Below are positions 33,535-42,914 of a stretch of 42,946 nt of DNA, one piece after another (the first letter of the stretch is position 1; each line of letters begins with the position of its first letter). Source of the DNA: an uncultured Deferribacteres bacterium. GTDB taxonomy: Bacteria > Zhuqueibacterota > JdFR-76 > DREG01. The translations under genes and the position numbers were made by a program. The stretch covers positions 1 to 42,946 of the forward strand of contig CAJVYQ010000041.1 of NCBI GenBank assembly GCA_913009825.1. The letters run 5' to 3'. Below the pieces are notes generated by a model that did no database searches, was not told where the DNA came from, and was given only the letters and a program-made list of their open reading frames with translations.

Positions 33535-34947
33535 TTAACCGAGATAAAGGCCGTCAAAAAACGTTAAATCCGGCGGACATTTTGCCACAAATTCTTTTTC
33601 ATCGCCGGCAAATAAAGGGGATATTTCCAATCTGCCTACTACGTTGCCATTTTTGCGCTTCACCGGCACACCGGTCTTTTTCAGCCAGTTTCCGTACAAA
33701 TTACAGAGCGCTTGCCGGGCAGTTTCCGCAGAATCTTCTCCCGCAGCATTTTTCACCGGGCTGAACTCTTCCGCCCTTGCCACTTCCATCACCACGGACT
33801 GAGTTGTATACTGCAGAGCATCGAAGATAAACATTTCAAACTTGTTTCCGTTGGCTTCTCCCGGGTTAATCCGGTTGCCGGCTTCGTCTATGTACGGTAT
33901 TTTCTTGTGCGCCCGGTGATAAGGCATCACCAGATTCCCATTGGTTAAATTTTTAATGAATGTCCGGTTGATATTATGGATAGCGATACTGCCGGCGTTA
34001 AATTTTAGCCGGCCATCAGGAGTTTTCGCTTCCATCTCCTCCTTGCTTAAGTCGCTGTATTCAATAACCGACAGCTTGCCATTCCGGTAACCAACCACAC
34101 CAAGTTTCTCATAAGGATCTCGTTTCGCCAAAACCTTACTGGACATTTCGGCTTTTTGCTGAACATGGTAACCCAGGAAAACAGGGTCACAAATTCGGGT
34201 CAACACATTATCCACCTGAAAATAGAACAGCTCCTCGATACCGCGTTTTGCCATATCTTCAAGAGCGCCGCTCTGTTTTAACGCCTGCAGAGTGCCGCCG
34301 TGACCATTGGGATTGGTAAACACTTTCCCCTTTTCAGCCAGAAATAATTTCCCGTTTTGATCAACTGCCGGGATCATCTGTTGCTGAAAGAAAAACAGGT
34401 CTTTTTTCGCTAAACCGAAATATTGATTTTCCTGAAAAAATGCCCGGGTTTCCGCATCGTTGATAGCGCTGGACATGATGTACCAGGGCAGGGAAGTATC
34501 ATGTTTTCGCGACAAAGCAAGGATTTTTTCAGCATGAAGCTGGAACAGACTTTTTCCTTTTACCGGTGTCACAGGATATTTTCCTTTGGACCCGCTGTAG
34601 CCCAATCTGGTTCCCTGGCCGCCGGCAACCAAAATAACGCCTACTTTCCCCGCACATAAATATTCTTCACCGGTTTTACGCGCACGTTCTGCTTTTTGAT
34701 TCTCTTCTTCCGATTCAGGAATGGGAATAACTTCAGCCGTAACAATATCCTGCCTTCGTTTTTGTGCTTGCTGGGGATTCAGCACAAATGTTTCCGCCAA
34801 ACGGGCGACCAAAGCCAAATCGATACTATGTAATTGACGGGAGAATTGCTCCTGCTGTTCCCGGTTTAACTGGGGCCAAAAGCGGAAAACATGTTCCTGA
34901 CCGTATTTTTTAAATTGTTGACGTAATTTATCTACATCCATGTTCAT
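33535..34947 (-). CDS. UDP-sugar pyrophosphorylase (UAP1-like UDPGP family)
   Basis: 470 residues from ATG 34947 (GGAGACTGAAG upstream); a longer frame to 34968 is possible. The nucleotide-binding loop VGVILVAGGQGTRLG with GKYPVTPVKGKSLFQLHAEK is the UDPGP-family signature, of the kind found in eukaryotic UDP-N-acetylhexosamine pyrophosphorylase rather than bacterial GlmU. Also visible are NPNGHGGTLQALKQSG and YFQVDNVLTRICDPVFLGYH. It makes UDP-HexNAc or UDP-hexose from UTP and a sugar phosphate; the exact sugar cannot be read from the sequence. Confidence 0.85.
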   Translation of the reverse strand: MNMDVDKLRQQFKKYGQEHVFRFWPQLNREQQEQFSRQLHSIDLALVARLAETFVLNPQQAQKRRQDIVTAEVIPIPESEEENQKAERARKTGEEYLCAGKVGVILVAGGQGTRLGYSGSKGKYPVTPVKGKSLFQLHAEKILALSRKHDTSLPWYIMSSAINDAETRAFFQENQYFGLAKKDLFFFQQQMIPAVDQNGKLFLAEKGKVFTNPNGHGGTLQALKQSGALEDMAKRGIEELFYFQVDNVLTRICDPVFLGYHVQQKAEMSSKVLAKRDPYEKLGVVGYRNGKLSVIEYSDLSKEEMEAKTPDGRLKFNAGSIAIHNINRTFIKNLTNGNLVMPYHRAHKKIPYIDEAGNRINPGEANGNKFEMFIFDALQYTTQSVVMEVARAEEFSPVKNAAGEDSAETARQALCNLYGNWLKKTGVPVKRKNGNVVGRLEISPLFAGDEKEFVAKCPPDLTFFDGLYLG

Positions 34948-35123
34948 CTTCAGTCTCCGTGAGATCATTTACTGAAATAAAAATTTAATCCGTGCAAAAT
35001 TTGTGATCAATCATTAAAGTTAACTTCTTCCCGACGAAACGTAAAGTTATCCTTTTCTCAGAATTTAAGCCGAAATCCTCATCGATATAGAGAACGGATC
35101 CCCGAAACAGTTACGATCTTTGC

Positions 35124-37577
35124 TCATTTATTGACTAACGCGGAGGTTTTCTTTATCCTCTTCCTGCTCTTTTGTGCGGCAGGTTTTTGATCAAAAGCCA
35201 ATTCAAACACATCGTCCAGCTTCTCCACAAAATGAAAGGTCATTTCTTCACGTGCTTTTTCCGGCACATCCTCAATATCTTTCTCATTCTGTTTTGGCAA
35301 GATGACGTGATGGAGACCGGCTCGTTTTGCCGCCAGTACTTTCTCTTTAACACCGCCGATTGGTAAAACCCGGCCACGCAATGTTACTTCGCCGGTCATA
35401 GCAATATCGCTGCGGATTGGGGTGTCCTTGATCAATGAATACAGCGCCGTGGCAATGGTGATACCGGCCGAAGGCCCGTCCTTCGGTATTGCGCCGGCAG
35501 GTACATGAATGTGGATATCATGTTTATCAAAGAATGAACTCTCGATCCCTAATTTATCCGCTTTTGACTGAATGTAGGACAACGCCGCCCGCGCCGATTC
35601 TTTCATTACATCGCCTAAGTGGCCGGTGAGGATCAAATCCTTTTTCCCGGGCATCTTGGTGGCTTCGATGAACAGAATATCACCGCCGGAGGGAGTCCAG
35701 GCTAACCCTGTTACCACACCGGGATCGGTCAGTCGTTCGGCAATTTCACGGATAAATTTGGCCGGCCCCAGATATCCGGCAACATTTTCAACTTCTACTT
35801 TTTTCTTTCTGAATTTTCTCTCCACAATCCCTCTCGCCACACGGCGACAAATCGTGCCGATATTTCTTTCCAAATTGCGCAATCCCGCTTCCCGCGTATA
35901 ATCCCGGATAATTTTGAGAATGGCCTCATCCGTAATTTCCAGTCGCCGCTCTTTCAGACCATGCGCTTCCAACTGCCGCGGCACCAGATATTTCTTGGCA
36001 ATAAAAAGTTTTTCTTCTTCCGTGTAACCGGGAATTGCCAGCACTTCCATCCTGTCCCGCAGAGCCGAAGGGATCGGATCCAAAATATTTGCCGTGGTAA
36101 TGAACAACACTTTGGTAAGATCGAAAGGAACATCCAGATAATGATCGGAAAAAGAAAAGTTCTGTTCAGGGTCCAGCACCTCCAACAACGCCGAAGACGG
36201 ATCGCCGCGGAAATCCATGCCCAGTTTATCAATTTCATCCAGCATAAAAATGGGGTTGCGCGAGCCGGCCTTGCGAATTCCCTGAATGATCCGGCCCGGC
36301 AGCGCACCGACATAAGTACGCCGGTGACCGCGAATCTCGGCTTCATCCCGGACACCGCCCAATGAAATACGGATAAACTTTCTTCCCAGCGCCCTAGCTA
36401 TGGATCGTCCCAGAGAGGTTTTTCCCACGCCGGGAGGGCCAACCAGGCAAAGGATCGGACCTTTCAAATCGGCTTTCAATTTCCTCACCGCCAGATATTC
36501 CAGGATACGATCTTTCACCTTCTCCAGGTCGTAGTGATCTTCATCTAAAATCTTTTTGGCCCGGCGTATATTCAGAAAATCTTTGGTTTCGATGGACCAG
36601 GGCAGGGTTACCAGCCAATCGAGATAGGTTCGGCTCACCGTGTATTCCGAAGCGCCGGTTGGCATTTTTGCTAACCGGTCCAGTTCCCGCACAGCTTCTT
36701 TCTCAACCTCTCTCGGCATTTTGGCTTTCTTAATTTTCTGCCGCAATTCTTTTATTTCTATGGTTCGCTCATCCTCTTCGCCCAGTTCCTTTTTAATCGC
36801 CACCAACTGCTGGCGGAGAAAATATTCCCGCTGGTTTTTACTCATTTCAGATTGTACCTGATCCTGTATTTTGGAACCCATCTCCAAAACTTCCAACTCG
36901 CGGGTGATAAAAACCGTCAGTTTCTCCAATCGCTTTTTCACATCGGTCATTTCAAGGATGGACTGTTTCTCTTCCATGGAAAGGTTCAGGTTGCTTGAAA
37001 TCAGATCGCTTAATTTGCCGGGATGCGAAATATTCATCACCGCAATTTGCAATTCTTCGGGCAGGTGCGGCACCAAAGTAACGATCTTTTGGAATTGAAT
37101 AGTAACATTTTTAACCAACGCTTCCAATTCCAGACTTTTTTCGAACTGATCCTCCAACGGTTCGATGGTAGCCTTAAAATATGGTTCCACGGCATCCATG
37201 TTTTTGATTTCCATTCTGGATAAACCCTGTACCAGAATGCGAATGCTGCCATCCGGAAATTTCAGCATTTTCAGCACAGTAGCAACGGTACCGACACGAT
37301 GAATATCATCAGGGGTCGGATTCTCCACCTCGGCATCTTTTTGTGCCACCAAACCTAAAAACCGGTTGCCAATCAAAACATCATCTATCAATTGAATCGA
37401 GTTTTTTCGGGCCACAAAAAGAGGAGAAACCATGAAGGGGTAAATCACCGTGTCACGCATAGGCAGAATAGGAACCTGAAGAGGAATCTCCATTTTTTCA
37501 ATTTCCCGGTCGCCTTTTATTTCTGATACTTCCTTTCCGTTGAGATCATTCTCATTTGCTTCATGCAAATTGAGCAT
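35124..37577 (-). CDS. lon: ATP-dependent Lon protease
   Basis: 817 residues, full-length LonA. The N-terminal substrate-binding domain runs to about 210 ([20 protein letters not shown]). The AAA+ module has Walker [10 protein letters not shown], Walker [12 protein letters not shown] and the sensor regions. The C-terminal Ser-Lys protease domain has PKDGPSAG (catalytic Ser) and the Lys in [15 protein letters not shown]. It degrades misfolded and regulatory proteins in the cytoplasm. A strong site (AAAGGAGGCG) precedes ATG 37577, and it lies 20 bp after hsp20, with which it forms a protein-quality-control unit. Confidence 0.97.
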   Translation of the reverse strand: MLNLHEANENDLNGKEVSEIKGDREIEKMEIPLQVPILPMRDTVIYPFMVSPLFVARKNSIQLIDDVLIGNRFLGLVAQKDAEVENPTPDDIHRVGTVATVLKMLKFPDGSIRILVQGLSRMEIKNMDAVEPYFKATIEPLEDQFEKSLELEALVKNVTIQFQKIVTLVPHLPEELQIAVMNISHPGKLSDLISSNLNLSMEEKQSILEMTDVKKRLEKLTVFITRELEVLEMGSKIQDQVQSEMSKNQREYFLRQQLVAIKKELGEEDERTIEIKELRQKIKKAKMPREVEKEAVRELDRLAKMPTGASEYTVSRTYLDWLVTLPWSIETKDFLNIRRAKKILDEDHYDLEKVKDRILEYLAVRKLKADLKGPILCLVGPPGVGKTSLGRSIARALGRKFIRISLGGVRDEAEIRGHRRTYVGALPGRIIQGIRKAGSRNPIFMLDEIDKLGMDFRGDPSSALLEVLDPEQNFSFSDHYLDVPFDLTKVLFITTANILDPIPSALRDRMEVLAIPGYTEEEKLFIAKKYLVPRQLEAHGLKERRLEITDEAILKIIRDYTREAGLRNLERNIGTICRRVARGIVERKFRKKKVEVENVAGYLGPAKFIREIAERLTDPGVVTGLAWTPSGGDILFIEATKMPGKKDLILTGHLGDVMKESARAALSYIQSKADKLGIESSFFDKHDIHIHVPAGAIPKDGPSAGITIATALYSLIKDTPIRSDIAMTGEVTLRGRVLPIGGVKEKVLAAKRAGLHHVILPKQNEKDIEDVPEKAREEMTFHFVEKLDDVFELAFDQKPAAQKSRKRIKKTSALVNK

Positions 37578-37597
37578 AATTCGCCTCCTTTATCCAT

Positions 37598-38056
37598 TTA
37601 TTCCGAAATAGAGATTGAAAACTTTTTGCCCATATTTTCAATAGCTTTCGGAATGATAATTTTTAAAAAACCGTCTTTGAATCTGGCCTTCACATTCTCC
37701 CCATCGAGATCACCGGGGATGTCGATCTCTCGGACAAATGTACCATAACTGATCTCTGCCAGGTGAAAATGTTCCCTGGCCTCTTCGCATTCATCATTCC
37801 GCCTGCCGGAAATAATAACTTTTTTATCAGACATCTGTAAATTGATGTCGCTTTTCTTCACTCCCGCCAGTTCCACTTTGATAACAAATGACGCTGCCGT
37901 TTCGTAAACATCGATGTGTGGAGCCCAGCCATTTTCAGAAACCATCAGCATGGGGTTCTTTGAAACAAAAAAATCTTTCAGCAGCATCTCCACTTCGTTT
38001 TCCATCTGCCGCAGGTTTTTGAGTGCCTTGTTTATATCGTGATCTTTAAACGGCAT
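37598..38056 (-). CDS. Small heat shock protein (Hsp20/alpha-crystallin)
   Basis: 152 residues from ATG 38056, which has GGAGGGTAGAG upstream; the longer frame to 38098 is unlikely. The alpha-crystallin domain (about 45-140) has the typical VYETAASFVIKVELAGVKKSDI, LQMSDKKVIISGRR and the GFLKIIIPKA end. It holds unfolding proteins for refolding or, with lon 20 bp downstream, for degradation. No CIRCE operator was found upstream; regulation is not evident. Confidence 0.93.
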   Translation of the reverse strand: MPFKDHDINKALKNLRQMENEVEMLLKDFFVSKNPMLMVSENGWAPHIDVYETAASFVIKVELAGVKKSDINLQMSDKKVIISGRRNDECEEAREHFHLAEISYGTFVREIDIPGDLDGENVKARFKDGFLKIIIPKAIENMGKKFSISISE

Positions 38057-38420
38057 CTCTACCCTCCATGTAATTAATAGATCGACACAGAACTGCAAAA
38101 TTCTATTTCATAAATACAAATATAAAAATAATTACGGTTTAAAACAAAATATTTTGGCAAAGAGTGTAAGCGGCTTGTTTTTGGGAAAAAGCAATACAAA
38201 ACATATTTGTAAACATCCTATTTCAAATTGCGGGTTTGAATACCCGGGAGGCTTCATTCGAGGGGGTGGGACATTCAAGAGATACACATAAGTCAGTTAA
38301 CCAGGGTAAGTTACAGCCGGCCTATACAAAAATTGCTACAAGACCGGCTGCACAAGTATGCAGAACAGTTGAAAAAAGATGGAAACCAACCATCCCCCCC
38401 TTAAAATAATTACCGGGCTG
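38057..38420. other. Intergenic region between dksA-like and hsp20 genes
   Basis: No gene. AT-rich near 38100-38160, where an hsp20 promoter is expected (minus strand TTGTTT-N17-TATATT is one weak possibility). An inverted repeat CAGCCGG/CCGGCTG at 38314-38320 and 38344-38350 has a 23-nt loop and no T-run. Confidence 0.45.
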
Positions 38421-38834
38421 TTAATCGTACCATTCAAATATTTCGGTGGGAATTGTTGACCGTCCGCGGTAATTCGGTCTCCGGCGTTGTTGTTTTTCAA
38501 TCTCATTTTTACACCGGATACAATACTTTGCCGTTGGCACAACTTCCAACCTTTCAAAGGAGATTCCGTTGTAACATTGCTCACAAATACCATATTCCCC
38601 ACCATCTATTTTTTTTATGGATTCCATGATACCTTCCAATTCACGTGCCAATTCACTTTCCTTTGACATCAAATTGTTCATAGCGTCATCCAGGCTTACC
38701 CGGTCAACCCAATCGGCAGCATTTTCAGCCTGAAGCATGCCGATCTCTTCGGAGCTGGCGCCAACTCGCTCAAGAATCTCTTGTCGACGCTGAAGCAATA
38801 AATCACGCAAAATTTTCAATTCCTTTTTAGTCAT
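38421..38834 (-). CDS. TraR/DksA-type zinc finger regulator
   Basis: 137 residues from ATG 38834 (AAAGGTGG upstream), in place of the longer frame. An N-terminal coiled coil has a DksA-like tip region (NAADWVDRVSLDDAMNNL, about 38-55). A four-Cys zinc finger CEQC...CIRC (about 85-110) and a basic tail follow. DksA-type proteins bind RNA polymerase through its secondary channel and tune transcription with ppGpp. This one may be a DksA paralogue or a general stress protein of the same family. It lies 35 bp after the MinD-like gene. Confidence 0.85.
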   Translation of the reverse strand: MTKKELKILRDLLLQRRQEILERVGASSEEIGMLQAENAADWVDRVSLDDAMNNLMSKESELARELEGIMESIKKIDGGEYGICEQCYNGISFERLEVVPTAKYCIRCKNEIEKQQRRRPNYRGRSTIPTEIFEWYD

Positions 38835-38869
38835 AGCAAACCACCTTTTCCAATATAAGTATAAAATAA

Positions 38870-40159
38870 TTACTTTGTCGTCTTTTTTACCAACTCTGTT
38901 TCCAAATTTCTGATTGCGCAAGGATAGCCACCGTTTTGATACTCACAATCGTCCCAATAGCCACAATTTACCGAACAGATGATCGGTTCGTTTTCTATTT
39001 CATTTTCGGGCACTTCAAGCCGGTGAAGCAACCGCTTCAATTTGCGTCGATCCAGATAGCTTTGCAGCCGGGAATATTCCAAAATTTTTCCCGATGCCAT
39101 TTTGCTAACCTGACGAGATGCCTTTCCGTTAGGTTTATAAATTAAAAACGGTTTTTTCTGCATAGCGGCTTCACGCACTTTGTTGTCAAACGGAATGATG
39201 CCCCAAAAATCCATTTCAACAGATAACAGCTCCCCAACGGCCGTTTTCAAAGCGACCCCTTCATTGGCCTCCCCTGAATTCATCACCATATTTAAAATCA
39301 GTTTCGGTTGAAATCTCTGCATAACACCGCGAAAAATACCCGCTGCATCTTTATCCAACTTTTCGACATTTTTGTACAATTCCTTAACAGAAACAAAGTC
39401 GGGATGATTCCAAACTCTTTCCTCTTCAGAAAAATATTTTGAGATCCCGGGATGATTTCTGAATGTACGGTACATTTTCCGCATTAATGCTTTTTTTATG
39501 AAATAAAAAGTCTCTTGTATGGACGCCGGATCCGGAGACGATACTACCGCGCCATCGCCGGCCGCCAGAAAGAAATCGATGACATTGTACGATGAACCCG
39601 CGCCCAAATCCAGCAGCACATAGTCAGCATTCAATGTGCCCAGTTCTCTGATTAATTTAATTTTTTGAGAATATTTGGGATTAGCAAGTCCCAACGTGCC
39701 CGAGGCGCCGGAAATAAATGAGAGGTTTTCCACCCCGGTTGGCAGTACAATCTCTGCCAAATTTGTTTTATTCATGGTGTAATAATCAAAAAAGGAATAT
39801 TCAGGATTATCAATGCCAAGATAAGTATGTAAATTGGAACCACCAAAATCAGCATCAACCAGAATAACCCTTCTACCCAAACCAGCCAGGGCAATCCCAA
39901 TAGCAAGGGTTAATGATGTCTTCCCTACTCCTCCTTTACCACCTCCGATGGCCATCACATGCCTGGGGCTGGCAGGCGCTTGCAGTAAAAGTTCTTTGAT
40001 CAGATCCGATTCGTTGATGGGCAACCACAACTCATCCTGATTATCCCAAATCAGATCGCTGGGTTTGATCCTTCTCTGTTTGATCATTTGCTGCAATTCA
40101 TGGATGGTCAACGGACCAACCTGTGTGTTCTCCACTTTTAGAAAAACCGAAGATTCCAT
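38870..40159 (-). CDS. GYF-domain MinD/FlhG-like ATPase
   Basis: 429 residues. An N-terminal GYF_2-type domain (VENTQVGPLTIHELQQMIKQ, DLIWDNQDELWLPI, about 7-55) precedes a deviant Walker-A ATPase of the MinD/ParA/FlhG group: GGGKGGVGKTS (72-82), VDADFGGSNLHTYLG (101-115), DYVLLDLGAGSS and SSPDPASIQETF. A C-terminal extension ends in a four-Cys cluster (C395, C399, C405, C414), which could bind a metal. MinD-like ATPases position structures such as pili, flagella or chemoreceptors at the membrane; there is no clear amphipathic membrane-targeting helix. The GYF domain usually binds proline-rich peptides, and could recruit a partner. Its target is unknown. Confidence 0.82.
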   Translation of the reverse strand: MESSVFLKVENTQVGPLTIHELQQMIKQRRIKPSDLIWDNQDELWLPINESDLIKELLLQAPASPRHVMAIGGGKGGVGKTSLTLAIGIALAGLGRRVILVDADFGGSNLHTYLGIDNPEYSFFDYYTMNKTNLAEIVLPTGVENLSFISGASGTLGLANPKYSQKIKLIRELGTLNADYVLLDLGAGSSYNVIDFFLAAGDGAVVSSPDPASIQETFYFIKKALMRKMYRTFRNHPGISKYFSEEERVWNHPDFVSVKELYKNVEKLDKDAAGIFRGVMQRFQPKLILNMVMNSGEANEGVALKTAVGELLSVEMDFWGIIPFDNKVREAAMQKKPFLIYKPNGKASRQVSKMASGKILEYSRLQSYLDRRKLKRLLHRLEVPENEIENEPIICSVNCGYWDDCEYQNGGYPCAIRNLETELVKKTTK

Positions 40160-40486
40160 GGCAACCCCAACATATTCCTGCTTAATGTTTAGTGTAACTA
40201 CAATAATACATCATAGTTACCTCTTTTAAAATAGAACTTTTTAAAAGAGGTATAATATATATTACCAAATTTCCCTTTTGTCAAGTAAAATTTACAGAAT
40301 TTTTAACCTGTGTAACACAAAACTTTTGCCACAAAAACATTAAGTAATGAAGAATATCAACAACGTGATAATTTAGTGATTTAAACGCAGTTTGTCTTTC
40401 TGATTCTTTTCCAAAAAAAAGTTTATGATAGCTTTTTGCCTTTCCTGCCCGATGCAGGCGGGGTTTCTTTGTAGCTGATAAATATT
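40160..40486. other. Intergenic region with promoter and inverted repeat
   Basis: No gene. It holds the predicted promoter and hairpin described at 40218-40284, and a repeat-like TTTTGCCACAAAAA at 40324-40337. A CCTGC/GCAGG hairpin at 40444-40458 may end the udk transcript weakly. Confidence 0.55.
40218..40284 (-). promoter_or_regulatory. Promoter with inverted repeat at the transcription start
   Basis: Minus strand TTGACA (40284-40279), 17-bp spacer, TATATA (40261-40256). The predicted start near 40249 falls in a 14-bp perfect inverted repeat, TACCTCTTTTAAAA at 40218-40231 and its complement at 40239-40252. The repeat could be a repressor operator or a 5' stem-loop that stabilises the mRNA of the MinD-like and DksA-like genes. 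Confidence 0.55.
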
Positions 40487-41104
40487 TCAGTCTAGAAAAA
40501 CTTTTACCTGATTTTGTAACAAATTGAGCGCAACAGAAATATCGCCGTTTCCCGGAATAATAAGATCGGCATAACGCCGGGCGGGTTCAACAAATTGTAA
40601 GTGCATGGGACGCACGCTTCCTTCGTACTGCTGCAAAACTGATTCCCGTGAACGGTTCCTTGTTAATACATCCCGTCTTAAACGGCGTATCAGCCGGATA
40701 TCGGAATCTGTGTCGACGAATATTTTTATATCGAGCAGCTTGCGCAATTCCTCAAAATGGAGGACGAGAATCCCCTCTAAAATAATGATATCATACCCTG
40801 TCATAAGTGCGGTTTCACTCTGCCGCAGATGGTCACGAAAATCGTAAACCGGGCGTTGAATGGATTGACCGGCTACTATTTTTTGCAAATGGCGAAGAAG
40901 CAACTGTATATCGATGGCATCCGGATGGTCAAAATTTTGCGCTGCCCTCTCGGTAAAAGACAGGTGGCGCAAATCTTTGTAATATGCATCCAGGGGCATC
41001 ACAACAACACGGTTGCTTTCCGCTTTTTTCACCAGGCTTTCGGCAATCAGAGTTTTACCGGAACCGGTGCCGCCGGCAATACCGATTAATAATGGCCGTT
41101 TCAT
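40487..41104 (-). CDS. udk: Uridine kinase
   Basis: 205 residues. Walker A GIAGGTGSGKTLIAESL (about 8-24), VVMPLDAYYKDLRHL, FDHPDAIDIQLL, IILEGILVLHF and RLIRRLRRDVLTRNRS are all typical of uridine kinase, which phosphorylates uridine and cytidine with GTP or ATP in pyrimidine salvage. The ATG overlaps the cytidine deaminase stop by 4 bp (ATGA), giving a salvage operon of two successive steps: deaminate cytidine, then phosphorylate uridine. Confidence 0.96.
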   Translation of the reverse strand: MKRPLLIGIAGGTGSGKTLIAESLVKKAESNRVVVMPLDAYYKDLRHLSFTERAAQNFDHPDAIDIQLLLRHLQKIVAGQSIQRPVYDFRDHLRQSETALMTGYDIIILEGILVLHFEELRKLLDIKIFVDTDSDIRLIRRLRRDVLTRNRSRESVLQQYEGSVRPMHLQFVEPARRYADLIIPGNGDISVALNLLQNQVKVFLD

Positions 41105-41511
41105 GGATGTTCCAGCCCGCTTAAATACTGTTCATCAAAGGCATCGGGATACAGATCGGCGATTTTTACTTCCCTTTGTTCCTTTTTTTTATTGATGAGA
41201 ACAATGGTTAAATCCCGGGCAAAATCCCAAATAACCTGCCGGCATGCGCCACATGGCGGACAAAAATTTTCGGTGTTAGCATAAATGGCCAGGCAGTCAA
41301 ATTCCCGTACTCCTTCCGACAATGCTTTGAATAATGCCACCCGTTCGGCACAGATGGTTAAGCTGTAGGAACTCACTTCAATATTACAACCCGTAAAAAT
41401 TTTTCCCTTTTTTGAAAGCAAGGCGGCACCAACTTTAAAACCGGAATAGGGTGCAATGGCTTGTTTGCCGGCTAATTTTGCAATTTTTATCAATTCTGTT
41501 TTCGTTCTCAT
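41101..41511 (-). CDS. cdd: Cytidine deaminase
   Basis: 136 residues, homotetrameric type. The zinc and catalytic motifs are present: CNIEVSSYSLTICAERVALF (Cys-Ala-Glu) and CPPCGACRQVIW (PCxxC). It converts cytidine and deoxycytidine to uridine and deoxyuridine. The ribosome binding site before ATG 41511 is weak. It overlaps udk by 4 bp. Confidence 0.96.
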   Translation of the reverse strand: MRTKTELIKIAKLAGKQAIAPYSGFKVGAALLSKKGKIFTGCNIEVSSYSLTICAERVALFKALSEGVREFDCLAIYANTENFCPPCGACRQVIWDFARDLTIVLINKKKEQREVKIADLYPDAFDEQYLSGLEHP

Positions 41512-41604
41512 AAATACTCTGATGCGGTAAAAATGATCCGTTCCGGTACAGTTCTAATCCGAAAAAAATGACTAATCATTCAGACGAAAAGTAAATCAAA
41601 AAAC

Positions 41605-41634
41605 AAACATCCGGGAAAAAATTCCCGGATGTTT
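41605..41634 (-). terminator. Intrinsic terminator after ssb
   Basis: AAACATCCGGGAA (41605-41617) and TTCCCGGATGTTT (41622-41634) form a perfect 13-bp stem with a 4-nt loop. On the minus strand it is followed by TTTGTTTTTT. It closes the ssb transcript about 100 bp after the stop and separates it from cdd-udk. Confidence 0.85.
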
Positions 41635-41730
41635 CAAATTATTAAAGATTCCATTCAAAATTTGTTAACCTGAATTATTTATAAATCTTCTCATATTTTT
41701 ACTTAAACATCGATGATTGAATAGTTCGGG

Positions 41731-42162
41731 TTAGAAAGGTAATTCTTTATTGCCCGAGGATTCCTTTTCCTCCGGAAAATCCGTTTCTGTAAAATCCGTC
41801 TCACCGCCGCCCGATTGGGTATCTTCATCCCGTCGACCCAGCATTTGAATATTGTTGGCAACGATTTCTGTCTGATACCGTTTCACTCCGTTTTGATCTT
41901 CCCAGGAGCGTGTCTGTAAACGGCCTTCAATGTAAACCTGGCGACCTTTTTTCATATACTCTCCGGCAATTTCCGCCAGTTTCCGCCAGCAAACAATTCG
42001 GTGCCACTCTGTCCTTTCCTGTGTCTTACCATCCTTGTCCGACCAACTTTCATTTGTGGCAATTCTGAATGTAGCAACTGCCACGCCACCGGGCGTGTAT
42101 TTCAATTCCGGATCACTACCCAGATGACCAATTAAAATAACTTTGTTTACCCCTCTTGCCAT
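41731..42162 (-). CDS. ssb: Single-stranded DNA-binding protein
   Basis: 143 residues. The OB fold is typical of bacterial [80 protein letters not shown] short Gly/Ser/Asp-rich tail ends in KELPF; the Pro-Phe end that docks partner proteins is kept, although the usual run of Asp is thin. It binds single-stranded DNA during replication and repair. AAAGGAGGTATT precedes ATG 42162. Confidence 0.96.
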   Translation of the reverse strand: MARGVNKVILIGHLGSDPELKYTPGGVAVATFRIATNESWSDKDGKTQERTEWHRIVCWRKLAEIAGEYMKKGRQVYIEGRLQTRSWEDQNGVKRYQTEIVANNIQMLGRRDEDTQSGGGETDFTETDFPEEKESSGNKELPF

Positions 42163-42539
42163 AATACCTCCTTTTTCTGATATGAACTGCTATATTTCAA
42201 ACTGTTGTCACTATCCAGCCATGATGTTTATTGCCGGACCGGGAAAATTCGTCTCTCCGCCTGAATTGGGCAGACACTTAGCAAGATAAGAAAACCATAT
42301 TGTGCTATTCGACAGGCTCATGAAAAACGGGAGTCGAAATGGATCAGGTTAAAACGTAGAACATCGCTGAATAGTTACATTCAATCTTACAAAAATATTT
42401 TACTACTGTCAAGATTTTTTTTCTTTATCTGCCCCGGCGCAACAAAAACCATAAAAAAATGGGAGAAATTACTACACACAATTTCGGGTTTGTTTTTATA
42501 ATATTGGCAAATATGCAAATTATCCTGCAAGCGTTCAAT

Positions 42540-42668
42540 TCAGGATCGATGAATAAGATCTACGGGAATGTTGAAATGTAGTGTCGCTTCAATGTAATTG
42601 AATCTCAGCTTTTCTGCTTGTCTGAAAATCCCTGCTATCTGATTGTCTGTCCTTATCGGTTTTGCCAT
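42540..42668 (-). CDS. Possible small protein, 42 residues
   Basis: ATG 42668 follows a near-perfect site (AAGGAGATGCAGG). The 42 codons start with MAKPIRTDNQIAGIFRQAEK and end with NIPVDLIHRS before TGA at 42542-42540. The strong ribosome binding site is the main support. No family is recognised; it may be a real small gene, or the 5' remnant of a longer gene cut by repeat insertion. It lies between two repeat elements. Confidence 0.45.
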   Translation of the reverse strand: MAKPIRTDNQIAGIFRQAEKLRFNYIEATLHFNIPVDLIHRS

Positions 42669-42738
42669 CCTGCATCTCCTTGATTTGATTGTGGAAATGC
42701 AGGGTGATTTTTAATCTATTTTTGTAACTATTCAGGTT

Positions 42739-42814
42739 GCCCGCTAATATCGCTAAAAAACGCGAATCGTTAACTATTTTGTCCTATTCGTATAATTTCG
42801 TGTAATTCGCGGGC
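42739..42814. repeat. Long imperfect palindrome of the GCGAATTACACG type
   Basis: GCCCGC (42739-42744) and GCGGGC (42809-42814) are the outer ends, and the segments between pair imperfectly, including CGCGAAT/ATTCG. It sits directly after GTAACTATTCAG and before the CGCAGAG hairpin. Confidence 0.6.
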
Positions 42815-42839
42815 TGAACAGGCAGACGATTTTTTCAAT

Positions 42840-42914
42840 TTCTCTGCGCCCTCTGCGTCTCTGCGTTAAAAAAACAGGCGCTTTAAAACGCAGAGACGCA
42901 GAGAGCGCAAAGGA
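42840..42914. repeat. CGCAGAG-type palindromic repeat, copy 3
   Basis: Arms TTCTCTGCGCCCTCTGCGTC and onward to 42870, and 42885-42914 (ttaaaacgcagagacgcaga and on), are nearly complementary and separated by a short A/G-rich loop. Each arm itself repeats CTCTGCGT. The copy continues into the 45 bases shared with the window start. Confidence 0.78.

Noticed and set aside
38057-38150. CIRCE heat-shock operator before hsp20-lon
   Set aside because: No TTAGCACTC-N9-GAGTGCTAA-type inverted repeat was found.
38314-38350. Terminator after the DksA-like gene
   Set aside because: The CAGCCGG stem has a 23-nt loop and no T-run on the minus strand.
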